The notes below the pieces were generated by a model. That model made no database searches and was not told the origin of the DNA. It worked only from the letters and a program-made list of their open reading frames with translations. From positions 132,161,420 through 132,225,419 of the forward strand of contig CM043964.1 of NCBI GenBank assembly GCA_014529385.2: a DNA stretch of 64,000 nucleotides. Reading direction: 5' to 3'. A program made the position numbers and the translations under genes. Origin of the DNA: Adiantum capillus-veneris. Its lineage: Eukaryota; Streptophyta; Polypodiopsida; Polypodiales; Pteridaceae. Shown here piece after piece: positions 23,934-35,080 of the stretch. How positions within the stretch are numbered: position 1 is the first letter of the stretch; every line of letters starts with the position of its first letter.

Positions 23934-24572
23934 CATCTTTACACACAAGATAGCATAATATATATGTGGGATCACTACCTTAATCACTTGGGAATTATAA
24001 ATCCTATAAAATTCTTTGATTAAACCCAAAACCAAAGTAGACCATGATAGGGTTAAATGTGGAATAAAATGGTACGCTGACGCGTCATAAGGTACCCACT
24101 CCCTGCATGGCGCACCCAAAAACCTCTTCTTTTCTACCCCATCTCCCCACTCTCCCATAACAGAGGAAAAACCACCAAGCTACTCCCCCCATGGACCCAT
24201 CCATTGTATGCTACTTAAGAGCATTTACATGGAATCCTCAAACACTTAGACTGGAGGAAATTTTCCTTGGCCCCTACGCTGCCACGACAATCTCTCCAAC
24301 CATGGACAACCAGGTCCCCGCATATCCTCTGTCTCTCCATGTGGACATCTATAACATGTGTATTAATCTTATGACACCTGCAATCCATAGACTAAGGAAC
24401 TAATGTTTTTTTTTTGGTTTATGATGGATGCAGGTACCAGGATTAATACTTGCATGGGTTCATGTTATGGATAAAAGCAAAAGGCATAACTTAATTTTCT
24501 TATTTTTTTGTACTCAGTAGCCTATAATGGATGCATTAATTTTCCTTACCCAATGTCTTGAGTCTTGATTAA
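23934..24572 (+). repeat. Long direct repeat, copy B (639 bp)
   Basis: Second copy of 21684-22319, same orientation. It starts about 45 bases after the last recognisable RT block. Divergence between A and B is moderate, so this is not a recent duplication. Confidence 0.85.
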
Positions 24573-25859
24573 TGTAGTCTTTGTAATATTTTTTGCTTAC
24601 ACACACACACACCATGTGCACACATGCATGGCATATTAACACATGTCGACTAGATCATTGCCTCTAGCTTTATGTACATCGGGTTAAGTTGCTGATCGAG
24701 TGAGCATCTTCCCTATTGTTGCCTCCGTCTTTGTTGTGGTCAGCAACAAGCTATTTCGGAGTTTCATAGCAGAAGTTGTCACTCGTTTTTGTAGCTTGGA
24801 GAACTTGCTTCTCACCTTCAATCTCTTCACGACCACCCTTTTTAGTAACGCGTTCATGAATTTGAACACTTTGAAGGTTCTCCACCAGATTCCAACGAGT
24901 TGAGCAGCCCTATTCCATCACAATTATGCTCTTTATCCTCTACCTTGGAGAAGTTGATGCTATTCAAAAATGAGTTTGCACAAGAAATTCCATGATATGC
25001 CCTTCCTTACTGGCCTTGATTCAACCAAACATCAACTAAAATGTCTACCATAGCAACATATGGTATTTGTGCTCGCTATTATAGCAGCATATGGTATTTG
25101 ATTCAGCCAAACATCAAATAAAATGTCGCTACCGTAGCAACATGACAGCTGGAGGGAGCAAAGAAATCGGCTTTGACTTCATTGAGGTTACCAATAGCCA
25201 TGAAATATTGTTTGTGACTAACCAGAGGACGTGGCTACTTTACATATGTATTTTGCTTGCTCTGCCAATCTTGGAGCGAGCGTCCCACAGCCCACAACGC
25301 CACCATCATATGTAAACAAACACCTAGTCTGCCTTTTCAACCGGCTCTTCTAATCAACTACTTTCTGAAGGAATTGACCAAGCTCGACCGTGAACAGTTT
25401 GCATGCATGCTGAGAAATTTGTGCATGGATGCCGTTTTGAAAATGACACATAGGTCCCTCTTTCCATGTATTTTTGAGTGTGATTGATTTGCACATGTTT
25501 AAAACAGTGATGGGGTTGGAGTAGCTTTTTTTTTAAAAATAGATACATTTTTTTATAGCGATCCTTAAAGAAGGCACCTCACGATAATCAATTCGGGATT
25601 TGGGAAGTGCTGAAACAGAAGGCTGCGAAGGTATGTGTGATGAATGGCTTTGGTGGGAACAAGAATTGGCATGAAGTGAGGCAGGGAACACAGAGCCTGG
25701 AGATAAGCTAGCACCGAATCTCCATCTCGACATCCAGTGTGCCCTTTTTCCTCCTTCTCCTTGCCCCATCTCAACGATGGCAATATAATCAGTAACTCCT
25801 TTTTGTTAAGTATGGAGCCTGATTTACCCCTTATAAGTTTTAGTATTTAGAACGCACAT
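24573..25859. other. No gene seen
   Basis: AT-rich DNA with a short CA tract (24599-24611) and an imperfect local duplication (ATGGTATTTG-containing blocks at about 25058 and 25089). The minus-strand ORF 24684-24869 is basic and coiled but unrecognised. Confidence 0.5.
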
Positions 25860-26376
25860 TTGTAAGGCCCCCATTATGAGGAGAAGCCATCGTGTGTGAA
25901 GAAAAATCACTCATCAAAACTAAACTTTGCACGGCCACTCCACCGGAATATTCCTTCTCGCTCGAATATTATGGCCGGAAGGCGGTTGAAAAACGGCCGG
26001 TCGTTTGGCCGGTTGAGCGGTGGTCGGAAGTCAGTGGCCGATGGCCGATTTCAAAGGCGGACTTGTCTTATCAAGGGCAGCCACACATGGGCGGTTTGAG
26101 AATCCATTTGGAGTTGTCTACACCAGGGCGCATGACTGCCTCTCATGAGAGAGGGCAGCCCTTTTGGCCTATAAAAGGAGGCCAATTCTACACACATTTT
26201 GGAGTGTGAAGTTAATGCAACAAGGTGGGTGTGAGGTGGTGAGAGTGAAGCAAAGCGGGAGCTCTATAAAAGGTATAATCCCTTTGTAACCTACTTCTTG
26301 TTTGAACTACTAAAGCTATTGAGTGGTTGCTTTTCCGTGGATGTAGCCCACATTGGGTGAACCACGTATATCGTGT

Positions 26377-26438
<62 letters not shown>

Positions 26439-26520
26439 CTATAATCTCTTGTGTGTGATAATTTGTCTCTCTCCATTAAGTAAACTACTCATTCATCTAC
26501 TTAGCTACGTTATTTCCTAA
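25860..26520 (+). mobile_element. 5' LTR of copia element C2 (left edge uncertain)
   Basis: The LTR ends TTTCCTAACA at 26520, immediately before the primer-binding site. It carries two TATA boxes (TATAAAAGG at 26170 and at 26265) and, downstream, a 57-bp (CT)n tract at 26379-26435 in the transcribed leader. The left edge cannot be fixed because no matching 3' LTR exists in the window. Confidence 0.55.
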
Positions 26521-26521
26521 C

Positions 26522-26535
26522 AATTGGTATTAGAG
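26522..26535 (+). other. Primer-binding site of copia C2
   Basis: TTGGTATTAGAGCA, two bases after the LTR end, differs by one base from the TGGTATCAGAGC complement of initiator Met-tRNA. Confidence 0.75.
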
Positions 26536-26598
26536 CAAGGTTTGCTCGTAGCTAAATTATCTGATCAAGGAAAGAATTCCTTGAATTGAGTGGGAGTA

Positions 26599-26840
26599 AT
26601 GGCGGAGGAAGGGAAGCTCAAGATCAAGAAGTTCAACAACAAAACCTACCAACATTGGAAGATGCAGATTGAAGACTATCTCTACCGGAAGGACCTTCAT
26701 TTGCCACTAGGTGGTCTTGCAAAGAAGCCCACAACGATGGCAGATGAAGTATGGATTTTCCCTGACCAAAAGGCATCGAAAACAATCCGGTTAAGCTTGG
26801 CATCAACAATAGCCTTCAATGTTCCAGAGATAAAGACCAC
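26599..26840 (+). pseudogene. Copia C2 gag, N-terminal part (split by nested element)
   Basis: ATG at 26599 begins MAEEGKLKIKKF, then YQHWKMQIEDYLYRKDLHLP, LAKKPTTMADEVW and IRLSLASTIAFNVPEIKT. This is the start of copia Gag, which packages the RNA. The frame is intact to 26840, where the nested LTR begins inside Lys-Thr-Thr. It resumes at 30312 with TEDLMKSL. Confidence 0.8.
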
Positions 26841-27071
26841 TATTGGAATTAGGGTTGCAGAGAAACGCACACAGCTTGGACTCAAGATGAAGGAAGCTCA
26901 AGGCACACAATAGAGAGTGTGTTACTTAGTATGCAATGGAAAGATAGATAGCCCTAGAGTGATGGGCGTATATACAATGCTCGGGGGGAAAAACCTCCTA
27001 AAGAGGGAAAAAATGCCGTGGCGTTCCTAGTGTGTTCACACACACATCACTACCACATGTATATGGTAACA
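26841..27071 (-). repeat. 3' LTR of nested RT-less copia
   Basis: 231 bp, plus-strand ends TATTGGAATTAGGG and ATATGGTAACA. It is followed by AATCCCCCC, the complement of the polypurine tract. Confidence 0.9.
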
Positions 27072-28147
27072 AATCCCCCCTGGAGTGATGCGGTGAACGA
27101 GAGCTGGCACATGAGTAAAGGGAAGTGCCATGCCCTAAGGACATGATCAGTCCACAAAGGGGAGTAAGCCCAAAGCTTTGCGGAAAGCTTCAAGCTTCTC
27201 ACGAGACAATGCCTTTGTGAAAAGATCTGCAAGGTTGTTCTGTGTCTGGGCACGTAAGCCAAGCTGATCTCTCCTGCTGAGAGCCTCTCCCTGACATAGT
27301 GGTAATGCACCTCAATGTGCTTTGAGAGCATGAAAAACTGGGTTCCTTGCAACTGCCAATGCGCTATGACTGTAACCAGAATACGCTTTGTTTGCGGATG
27401 TTATAACCTGTAACCTTTGCTTTCAGCACTATAACCAACAAAAATACATTTGACAGCCTTATCATCCAATTTTCTGCGTTGTGTTTGAACCACCAAAGCA
27501 TATGTCAAACAACCAAAAACACGCATGTGCTCAATAGAAGGCTTTCTATCATGCCATGCTTCATATGGAGTAATAGACTACAAAGCTTTCGTAGGACACC
27601 TGTTAAGTACATAAGTGGCACACATGATGGCCTCAAGCCAAAAAGAATGCAGCAAAGCTTGACTTTTGACCATACATCATGCCATTTCCGTCAGTTACCT
27701 GTTTTTCCTCTCAGCAACACCATTTTGCTGAGGTGTATAAGGCACTGTACATTGGTGTTTTATCCCATGACTAGCTAGAAATGCATTAAATTCATGAGAC
27801 ATATACTCCCCCCCTCAATCGGAACGGAGGGTGCCCATAGTACATTTCAAGACATTTTCAACCATAACCAAAAATTGTTTGAAGCACATAAAAACTTCGG
27901 ACTTCGCTTTAAGCGGAAATACCCATGCATGCCTGGAGTAATCATCAATGAAAGTCACGAAGTACAGGTAATTGCCCAAGGATGGAGTTTGCATGGGCCC
28001 ACAAACATCACTATGCACAAGCTGCAACCTGCATGTGGCCCGAACTGAACCATCCTTTGGAAACTTAGAACGCTGCATCTTACCCAAAATACATCCTTCA
28101 CAAACATGTTTGACAGGTGCTTCAAGAGGCGGCAAAGAAGCAACCAT
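27072..28147 (-). pseudogene. Nested copia integrase fused to RNase H end, RT deleted
   Basis: Minus strand: CEGCILGKMQRSKF (zinc end), VHSDVCGPMQTPSLGNYLYF, FIDDYSRHAWVFPL, LRSD then a stop, GGEYMSHEFNAF and PYTPQQNGVAERKNR, giving the DDE triad pieces. The integrase C-terminal region follows: KPSIEHMRVFGCLTYALVVQ, KCIFVGYSAESKGYRL, HPQTKRIL. Directly after TKRIL comes DSHSALAVARNPVFHA, SKHIEVHYHYVRERLSAGEI and LAYV, the end of RNase H. The whole RT and the first part of RNase H (over 1 kb) are missing, so it could only move with enzymes from another element. Confidence 0.8.
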
Positions 28148-28156
28148 ATCAGATTT

Positions 28157-29728
28157 CTACAAACGTAGCAAACTGACAAAATTCAAATGACCAAAACGTG
28201 CATGCCAAAGTTTTGCATCTGAAATAGCCCTTGAATTTGCAACAGCATTTGCAAAATTTTGTCCACACTTGTCATACAAAGTGAGCTTATACAGCCCACG
28301 GCACAAAAGGCCAGATGCAACAATTTCATCACCAAAACTGAGATCATGAAATGTACATCTATCATCCACAAATTTGACTACAAGTCCAAGTCTAGCAAGT
28401 GCGGATATAGACAAAAGATTCTTCTTGATCCCATGTACATAAAGTGCATCAACAAGTGTGAAAGAACTACCATTTGCCACAGTAAGCACAATCTTTTCAA
28501 CTCCTTGAACCGGATAAGAGGCGTTGTTGGCACAAGTGACTGAATTCCCATGAGGGACAGACTCAAGAGAGGTAAACAATTCATGATGTGAGGTAATGTG
28601 CTTTGTAGCACCACTATCGAAATACCACACATGTGAATCTGCAGCAATTGACAAGCATGCATCATGGACAGCAGGATTGTAAGTGCATTCTGCGCTAAAA
28701 GCCCATTCTGCAAAAACATCAGCAATACAGTCTCCTTTCACAGAAGACTCAATAATGGCTGCATTTGTAGTGGAACCAGCATTTGCAGTGGAACCACCCT
28801 CTTTCTTCTTAGCCTTGTTGGCCTTCAACTTAGGACACGACTTGATCAAGTGATCATTAGCTTTACAATAATGGCAATGCATTTTCTTTTTGCCCTTATC
28901 ACCAGAATTTCCAGACCAATTGCTGCCAGCAGAAGCATTAGGAACATAATTTTTGCCACTCGCAACAAAACCATAAGAAGTGGCTACATTGCTGTTACCA
29001 CCCTTTCTTTGAGAAGCAATAAAAGCCTGTTCAACTACATGCTGCCTAGTTCTATTTTTTCTGGAAAGTGACTCTTGCAACAACAGCAATGTGCATAATG
29101 CATCAAACTTGACAACTTCAGGACTTCCTTGGGTCATAAGTCTCCAAGTACTAGCAAAAGTCTGGTAAGAATCTGGTAAGGCATCAAGGACAGTCTGCAC
29201 AAGGGAATTGTCTGAAACGACTTCACCTGCAGAAATAAGTTGCTCATTAATATCCTTGACACTAGCAAGGAAAGTGTCCATATCATCTTCCTCATGCATA
29301 ATCTTCAACTCCAGCTCTTTACGCAACAAAGCAATTTTAGCCTCATTGCGGCTTGTATAAAGACCAGCCAAAATATCCCAAGCCTGTTTTGCAGATTTTG
29401 CTAAACGGATGTGAGGAACAATGGTGCGCTTCACAGACAATGCAATCAATGCATGATCCTGCAAATCCTTTACATCCCAACGAGCTTGTTCTACCGTAGG
29501 CAAAACAACTCTAACAGCAGCAATCCTTGCAGCAAGACCTGCAACATCCTCAACATCGCCTACATCTTCAGAACCAGGACGTACATCAATGCCCTGCACA
29601 ATATTCCAGACGCCCTTTGACACAAGAACATGTTGCATCATATAAGCCCACATAGGGTAGTTATCGCCATCCAACCTGTCCTCAGCAGCAAACATCTTGA
29701 ACACATCTATGTTGTTGTTGTCAACCAT
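28157..29728 (-). CDS. Nested copia gag-protease ORF, 523 codons, uninterrupted
   Basis: ATG at 29728 (MVDNNNIDVFKMFAAEDRLD). Gag core to about residue 230 (YPMWAYMMQHVLVSKGVWNI, WDILAGLYTSRNEAKIALLR). Basic linker, then a zinc knuckle CHYCKANDHLIKSC (Cys285, Cys288, His293, Cys298). Protease DSGATKHITS begins at residue 371, preceded by WYF. The gag-pre-integrase start is LWHARFGHLNF near the end. A TAG at 28157-28159 then interrupts what is the same frame as the integrase zinc end. For an element with diverged LTRs, a 1.57-kb intact frame is notable. Gag packages RNA and the aspartic protease cuts the polyprotein. Confidence 0.8.
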   Translation of the reverse strand: MVDNNNIDVFKMFAAEDRLDGDNYPMWAYMMQHVLVSKGVWNIVQGIDVRPGSEDVGDVEDVAGLAARIAAVRVVLPTVEQARWDVKDLQDHALIALSVKRTIVPHIRLAKSAKQAWDILAGLYTSRNEAKIALLRKELELKIMHEEDDMDTFLASVKDINEQLISAGEVVSDNSLVQTVLDALPDSYQTFASTWRLMTQGSPEVVKFDALCTLLLLQESLSRKNRTRQHVVEQAFIASQRKGGNSNVATSYGFVASGKNYVPNASAGSNWSGNSGDKGKKKMHCHYCKANDHLIKSCPKLKANKAKKKEGGSTANAGSTTNAAIIESSVKGDCIADVFAEWAFSAECTYNPAVHDACLSIAADSHVWYFDSGATKHITSHHELFTSLESVPHGNSVTCANNASYPVQGVEKIVLTVANGSSFTLVDALYVHGIKKNLLSISALARLGLVVKFVDDRCTFHDLSFGDEIVASGLLCRGLYKLTLYDKCGQNFANAVANSRAISDAKLWHARFGHLNFVSLLRL

Positions 29729-30086
29729 GGTAAATGCTGCACCTGATGTGAAAACTGCCCGAAAATAGGGAAACGGAGCGGGAACAATACGTTATATAGC
29801 ACAAACCATAGAAGACTATAAGGCACCTGTTATGTAGAAAACGGCACTGACAGAATTTCTTCAAAAATGACAAAATTGCTTGTGCAGACCTGCCTGTAGT
29901 GGAAACGGAGGCCGAAATGAGCCCGAATCAAAAATCTGAGGAGACTGAGCTCTACGAGATTTCCCAAAATTTTTGTCGACCTGCGAACGCTTGCCAAAAC
30001 TCACTGAAATCGGAGAAAGTGAGCAGGCATGTGCTGGAGCAGCTGGCGACTAAACCCGGGAGGATGCAACCTGCTCTGATACCAAT

Positions 30087-30311
30087 TGTTGGAATTAGGG
30101 TTGCAGAGAAACGCACACAGCTTGGAGAAGACGAAGGAAGCTCAAGGCACACAATAGAGAGTGTGTTACTTAGTATGCAATGGAAAGATAGATAGCAGTA
30201 GAGTGATGGGCGTATATACAATGCTAGAGGGAAAAAACCTCCTAAAGAGGAAAGATGCCCCGACGGTCCTAGTGTGTTCACACACATCACTACCACATGT
30301 ATATGGTAACA
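30087..30311 (-). repeat. 5' LTR of nested RT-less copia, with PBS beside it
   Basis: 225 bp, plus-strand ends TGTTGGAATTAGGG and ATGGTAACA. Just outside it (30074-30085) is CTCTGATACCA, the complement of the Met-tRNA primer site. The gag ATG is 346 bases further along the minus strand. Confidence 0.9.
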
Positions 30312-30332
30312 ACCACGGAGGACTTGATGAAG
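30312..30332 (+). pseudogene. Copia C2 gag resumes, then stops at an inversion junction
   Basis: ACCACGGAGGACTTGATGAA encodes TTEDLMK, the direct continuation of gag residues at 26840. The plus-strand match ends at about 30332, where minus-strand integrase-proximal sequence begins. Confidence 0.7.
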
Positions 30333-32552
30333 TCACTTGACTATCCATTCTTCTTTGGATACGTGCTGCATAGCTTCCTCGTATGATTTCGGATCTCCTG
30401 AACAATCTGAGATCAAGAGATGGTTGAAGGAAGGAATAAACCTTTCTGGAGGTCTACTTGCTCTTGTAGATCTTTGGGGAATAGGTTGAGGCTCCTCATT
30501 TGGTTGATATTGTGGTATGTTGTCATCGTTTGTACTCGTTGAGTCTTCACTGTCCTCAAGTTCCATGTACTCATCACCTGTTTCTTTTTTTTGTTTTCTT
30601 TCCAAGTGATCTTTGTACATATTTTGTTCATTGAAAATTACATCCCTACTTCTAAAGATTTTACCATCTTCAGGATTCCATAGGCGATACCCAAAGTCAC
30701 CTTCTCCATAGCCAATGAAGAAATAATTTCTGGACTTTGCATCTAGCTTTGGCATTAGGCTTCTATCTATGTGCATGAAAGCCTCACATCCAAAAACTTT
30801 GAGAAATGGATAATTCACCGGTTTACCTATCAATGCCTCCTCTCGAACTCCCCTATCCAATGCCGTTGAGGGTGACCGGTTGATTAAGTACACATGCGTA
30901 CTTACTGCTTCCGCCAAAGCTCAAGTGGTAAGCTTGGTTGTAGCCGCATGCTTCGTGCTTGCTCCATGATTGGTCTGTTCATCCTTTCAAAAATTTCATT
31001 TTGTTGAGGTGTCCTTGGGGTTGTCCTTTGCCTCCAAATGCCATTGCTAGCACAAGAGCTTTCAAAAGCTTGGCTACAATACTCGCCTCCATTGTTGGAT
31101 CTGAAGCATTTAACTTTGGTACTTGCTTCATTCTCCACAAAGGCTTTCCACTTTTGAGATATGGAAAACACATTGGATTTATTCTTCATCACTTAAACCC
31201 ATGTTTTCCTAGTTGCATCGTCTATGAATGTTACATAGTACAATGAGCCACCAAGGGATGGTGTACTTGCAGGACCCCAAACATCAGAGTGAGCCAGCTC
31301 AAGTTTTTTTTTCTTTCATTTCCTGATTTTGAGAATTTACCCTCTTTTTTTTAAACCATAAACACAATCTTCACAGAACTCTAAGTCTTCTTCTTTCAAA
31401 CCTGGTAGAATCTTCTTTGTTTGAAGGATTTGCATTCCTTTGGCACTCATATGTCCAAGCCGGTAGTGCCACACCACATTGTCAACTTCTGTAGTTGTTG
31501 CACAAGCTGAAGATTGTGAGCTAACAGTACACAAGTAAAGTGTACCAACCTTTTCTCCTTTGGCAACCACCAAAGATCCCTTTGGCACTCATATGTCCAA
31601 GCCGGTAGTGCCACACCACACTGTCAACTTCTATAGTTGTTGCAGATTGTGAGCTAACAGTACACAAGTAAAGTGTATCAACCTTTTCTCCTTTGGCAAC
31701 CACCAAAGATCCCTTTGAGATCTTTACTGTTTGTTTCTGAATGCAATGTTGTGACCTTCATCGTCCAATTGTCCTGTAGAGATCAAATTCTTGCGAAGAG
31801 AAGGAACATGCCTAACATATTTAAGCTTTCATTCATTTTTGTTAGCAGTGTTGACATAAATTATACCTTTGTAGACAATTTCACAAGCTTCATCTTCTCC
31901 CAAGTATACATGCCCAAAATTACCTTTGGTGTAATCTTGGAAATGTTGCTTGTGTGGTGTCGCATGGAATGAAGCCCCGGATCTTACCATCCAGGAATTA
32001 GACACATTGTCTAATGAGAGAATTAGAGTATCTTTCTCTACTTTACCTGCCACATTAGCCTCCGATGTCTTGTTGTCTTGAGACTCCGACTCCTTCTTAT
32101 TCTTGGACCAGCAATCCTTCTTGACGTGGCCCTTCTTGTGCATGACTTGCTTCACGTTGAGCGATCACAACCCTTTTGGTTTTTGAACCTCTTCTTAGGC
32201 CTTCCTCTTGTTTCCACTGATAGTGCAACACTTCAAGATTCACATGTGCTTCTCCTTTGCATTTCCTCGCTTAGGAGAACACCAACAACATCATCAAACT
32301 TAAGAGCATTTGTGCCAGAGATAGAGTTACTTACATCCATCACAAGGCTGTCCCAACTATCCGGTAGAGATGATAGTATAAGGAGAGATTTCACTTCATC
32401 ATGGAAATTTATTTTCACCAATTGAAGTTGACTTATGTTTGTGTTAAAGTCATTTAGGTGTTCTGCAACTGAACCATTCTGTGTCATCTTTAGAATGAAC
32501 AAGCGCTTCATGAGAAATACCTTATTGGATGCCGATGGTTTCTCGTAGAGCA
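30333..32552 (-). pseudogene. Copia C2 middle segment (gag end, protease, integrase), inverted in place
   Basis: On the minus strand: gag LYEKPSASNKVFLMKRLF at 32550, LKFDDVVGVLLSEEM (about 32290); zinc knuckle remnant HKKGHVKKDCWSKNK (about 32140, first Cys lost); protease SGASFHATP with the catalytic Asp replaced by Arg (about 32000); pre-integrase WHYRLGHMSAKGM (about 31470); integrase FRSNNGGEYCSQAF (catalytic Asp now Asn, about 31110), PQQNEIFERMNRPI; C-terminal VFGCEAFMHI, FIGYGEGDFGYRLWN, ending EEAMQHVSKEEW at 30345. The next copia residues (MQVEMDSLHRNQTFELV) are on the plus strand at 32553. Both junctions fall inside one copia coding sequence. Confidence 0.85.
31437..31715. repeat. 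Tandem duplication of about 140 bp in C2 pre-integrase region
   Basis: 31437-31580 and 31581-31715 both carry TGGCACTCATATGTCCAAGC through ACCACCAAAGATCCC. The left copy has nine extra bases (ACAAGCTGA region). The WHYRLGHMSAKG motif is therefore present twice. Confidence 0.9.
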
Positions 32553-33780
32553 TGCATGCAAGTGGAGATGGACTCTTTACATCGCAACCAAACATTTGAG
32601 CTGGTTGATTTGCCTAAAGGTAAGCGGGCACTTCAGAACAAATGGGTGTACAAGCTGAAGGAAGAAGAAGGTGGGAAAAAAAGGTACAAGTCTAAGCTTG
32701 TGGTAAAAGGGTTTTCTCAAAAGAAAGCTATTGACTTCAATGAAATATTTTCTCCTGTTGTAAAAATGAACTCAATTAAGCTTGTCTTAAGCCTTGCGGC
32801 TGCTCATGATTTAAATCTTGAGTAAATGGATGTAAATATGGCATTCCCTCACGGTGACTTAGAGGAGGAAATTTACATGCTTCAACCAAAGGGGTGTGAA
32901 GTAAGGGGTAAGGAGAAAATGGTTTGTAGATTAAAAAAGAGATGAATGGTTTAAAGCAAGCATAAAGACAATGGTACTTGAAGTTCGATCGATGGATGCT
33001 GGATCATGGATTCAACAACTTCGATCATTGCGTCTACACGAAGAATTTGGGAGATGGGAAGTTCACTATCCTAATGTTGTATGTTGATGACATGCTGATT
33101 GCAAGTGCTAACATGCAGGACATCAAAGAACTAAAAGAGGAGTTGTTTAAATCTTTTTCAATGAAAGATTTAGGTGTTGCAAAGAGGATACTTGGTATGA
33201 AGATATCATGGGACATGACGAAGAAGACAATAAAGCTATCTCAAGAGGATTACATCAAGAAGGTACTAGAAAGGTTTGCAATGCAAAATGCAAAAATGGT
33301 TTCTACACCTTTGGTTGGTCATTTTAAACTAACCAAGGATATGTGTCCAAAGACACAAGAGGAGATAGCCTATATGTCTAAAGTTCCATATGCTGCAGCA
33401 GTAGGTTCTCTTATGTATGCTATGGTCTAGACAAGGCTAGACATTGCACATGCAGTGGGAGTTGTAAGTAGGTTCATGGAAAACCCAGGTGAAGAGCACT
33501 GGCAAGCTATGAAGTGGATACTTAGGTATCTGAAAGGGACAACAACAAATGCTTTGTATTTTGGAGGAACTGATATTTTTCTTCAAGGGTATGCTGACGC
33601 AAACTATGTCTTCATCGTTGGAGGCATAGCAGGAAGTTGGGCTTTAAAGCTGCAGAAAGTGGTCTCACTTTCTACCACACAAGCAGAGTATGTAGCAATG
33701 ACAGAGGCAAGCAAAGAAATTATGTGGCTTCACAGATTCTCAAAAGAGCTTGGATTCAACAAAACAATTGTGTTTTGTAC
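32553..33780 (+). pseudogene. Copia C2 reverse transcriptase and RNase H (partial)
   Basis: RT begins MQVEMDSLHRNQTFELVDLP at the inversion junction and continues KWVYKLKEEE, FNEIFSPVVKMNSIKLVLSL. A TAA sits where Gln is expected (32823), then MDVNMAFPHGDLEEEIYM, YVDDMLIASA (catalytic Asp pair, about 33085), MKDLGVAKRILGMKISW, VGSLMYAMV. RNase H: LDIAHAVGVVSRFMENPGEE, GYADANY with the following 13 or so residues deleted, VVSLSTTQAEYVAMTEASKE and ELGFNKTIVFC. It is cut at about 33780 by a LINE tail, so the RNase H end, polypurine tract and 3' LTR are absent. Confidence 0.85.
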
Positions 33781-34330
33781 GGTGTGAAGATCTGGCCCAC
33801 CTATTCATGGAATGCCGAGCTATCAGAGGCCTCGCAGGGAAAATATGCAAGTGGGTCCAAAGAACATGGAAAATTGGTTTTTTCAAGGCTTTATTTATTC
33901 CTTGGATGTAAGAATTTGGGTAGTCCTACCCTTCTCATCAACACTCAAATTGTCAAGTACTTCTTCTTACATAATGTATGACAAATAAGGAACCGCAGTG
34001 TGTTTGAAGGAGTTCTTGAGGTGGCAAGCTTCACAAAAATTATACAAGAAAGCAAAGTGCTAATATGGACGCTCGGACGCAAGCAAAACTTGGATAATTG
34101 GTTTAGGATTATCTGTACTTTGTTGTCAGTAGATGGAATGCTTAGGAAGGGGAAGAATCTTGGCCATTGGAAAACAGAAGATCTCTAAAGAACATGATAA
34201 TTGACCTTGGGTATCAAGGACAAGGGGGCAGGTCGTTAGGGGTGGCTCCGCAGTTAGCTGATGTAATTATAGGCTCTTGATGATGTTATGGCTCGGCATG
34301 AGCATGACAAGATCTTGTATTTTTTTGGGA
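33781..34330 (+). pseudogene. LINE 3' end (5'-truncated) inserted in copia C2 RNase H
   Basis: Reading begins CEDLAHLFMECR (end of the LINE zinc module) and GLAGKICKWVQRTWK, then in another frame RNRSVFEGVLE, KIIQESKVLIWTLG and NWFRIICTLLSVDGML (to about 34190), with about 140 bases of 3' UTR ending near CTTGTATTTTTTTGGG. It abuts the copia RNase H in mid-codon, as a truncated LINE insertion would. The family call rests on these short motifs. Confidence 0.45.
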
Positions 34331-34600
34331 TTAGTACGGCCAGCCGTTTTCGGCGGCGTGTCTCTCTCTCTCTCTATCGTGTGCACAGGAGCTTGTCTTA
34401 CTTCCGTCATATTATGTTAGTATAGATGGTCAATATAATTCAGTCACAATTGTCATACTTAACGCATAAGAAAACTTGTTTATTAGGGGCCGTCATAAGG
34501 GACTGGCGCCCGATGTTGGTGGCCGGTTGTCTAGACTCTCCTTCTGGAGACAACAGTCAACCAAATGTGTGCAAGTCAAAGCTCGGCCAAAGCAAGCGCG

Positions 34601-34637
<37 letters not shown>

Positions 34638-34771
34638 CCCCATAACCCAGCTTCCTGAAAGACATGCAACCGCAGCGGGAGCCCCCAATTCAGGTTGATA
34701 ACTTGGAACGTGCATATTTCGACTTATGTGTTGTGTTATGTGTGTGGGCTCATGATGAATTTCGGCCTGCT

Positions 34772-34833
<62 letters not shown>

Positions 34834-35080
34834 TTTTGGTGTAAACAGGGGCTCTACACAGCTTATTTTACTTGTTGGCTTCTCGGCATTGGCTGCCTTT
34901 TGTCCTGGAATAGCATGCTCACAATTGAGGACTACTACTCTGCTGTCTTCCCGGTGATGTTCTTGTACTACCCTTGCTTTAATTTTAACACATGTTCTTG
35001 ATTTTCTTGAGTGGCATTTGTTTGAGTCTGATCATCAAGGAAGGTATTCCCACATCATTAATTTGCATGATAACCCAAGC
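34331..35080. other. No gene seen; short microsatellites
   Basis: (CT)n at 34605-34635, then (GT)n 34772-34789 directly joined to (GA)n to 34830. The ORFs here are repeat-driven. Confidence 0.6.

Larger units (their letters stand above)
26836..30316 (-). mobile_element. Nested RT-less copia element with 5-bp TSD (ACCAC)
   Basis: LTRs lie at 26841-27071 and 30087-30311 and ACCAC duplicates flank them (26836-26840, 30312-30316). The element is in minus orientation: PBS at 30077-30086 side, gag, protease, integrase, a fragment of RNase H, polypurine tract at 27072. Total 3.47 kb. The LTRs differ at many sites and the 26841 end has TA instead of TG, so this is an older insertion. It sits in the gag gene of C2. 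Confidence 0.9.
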
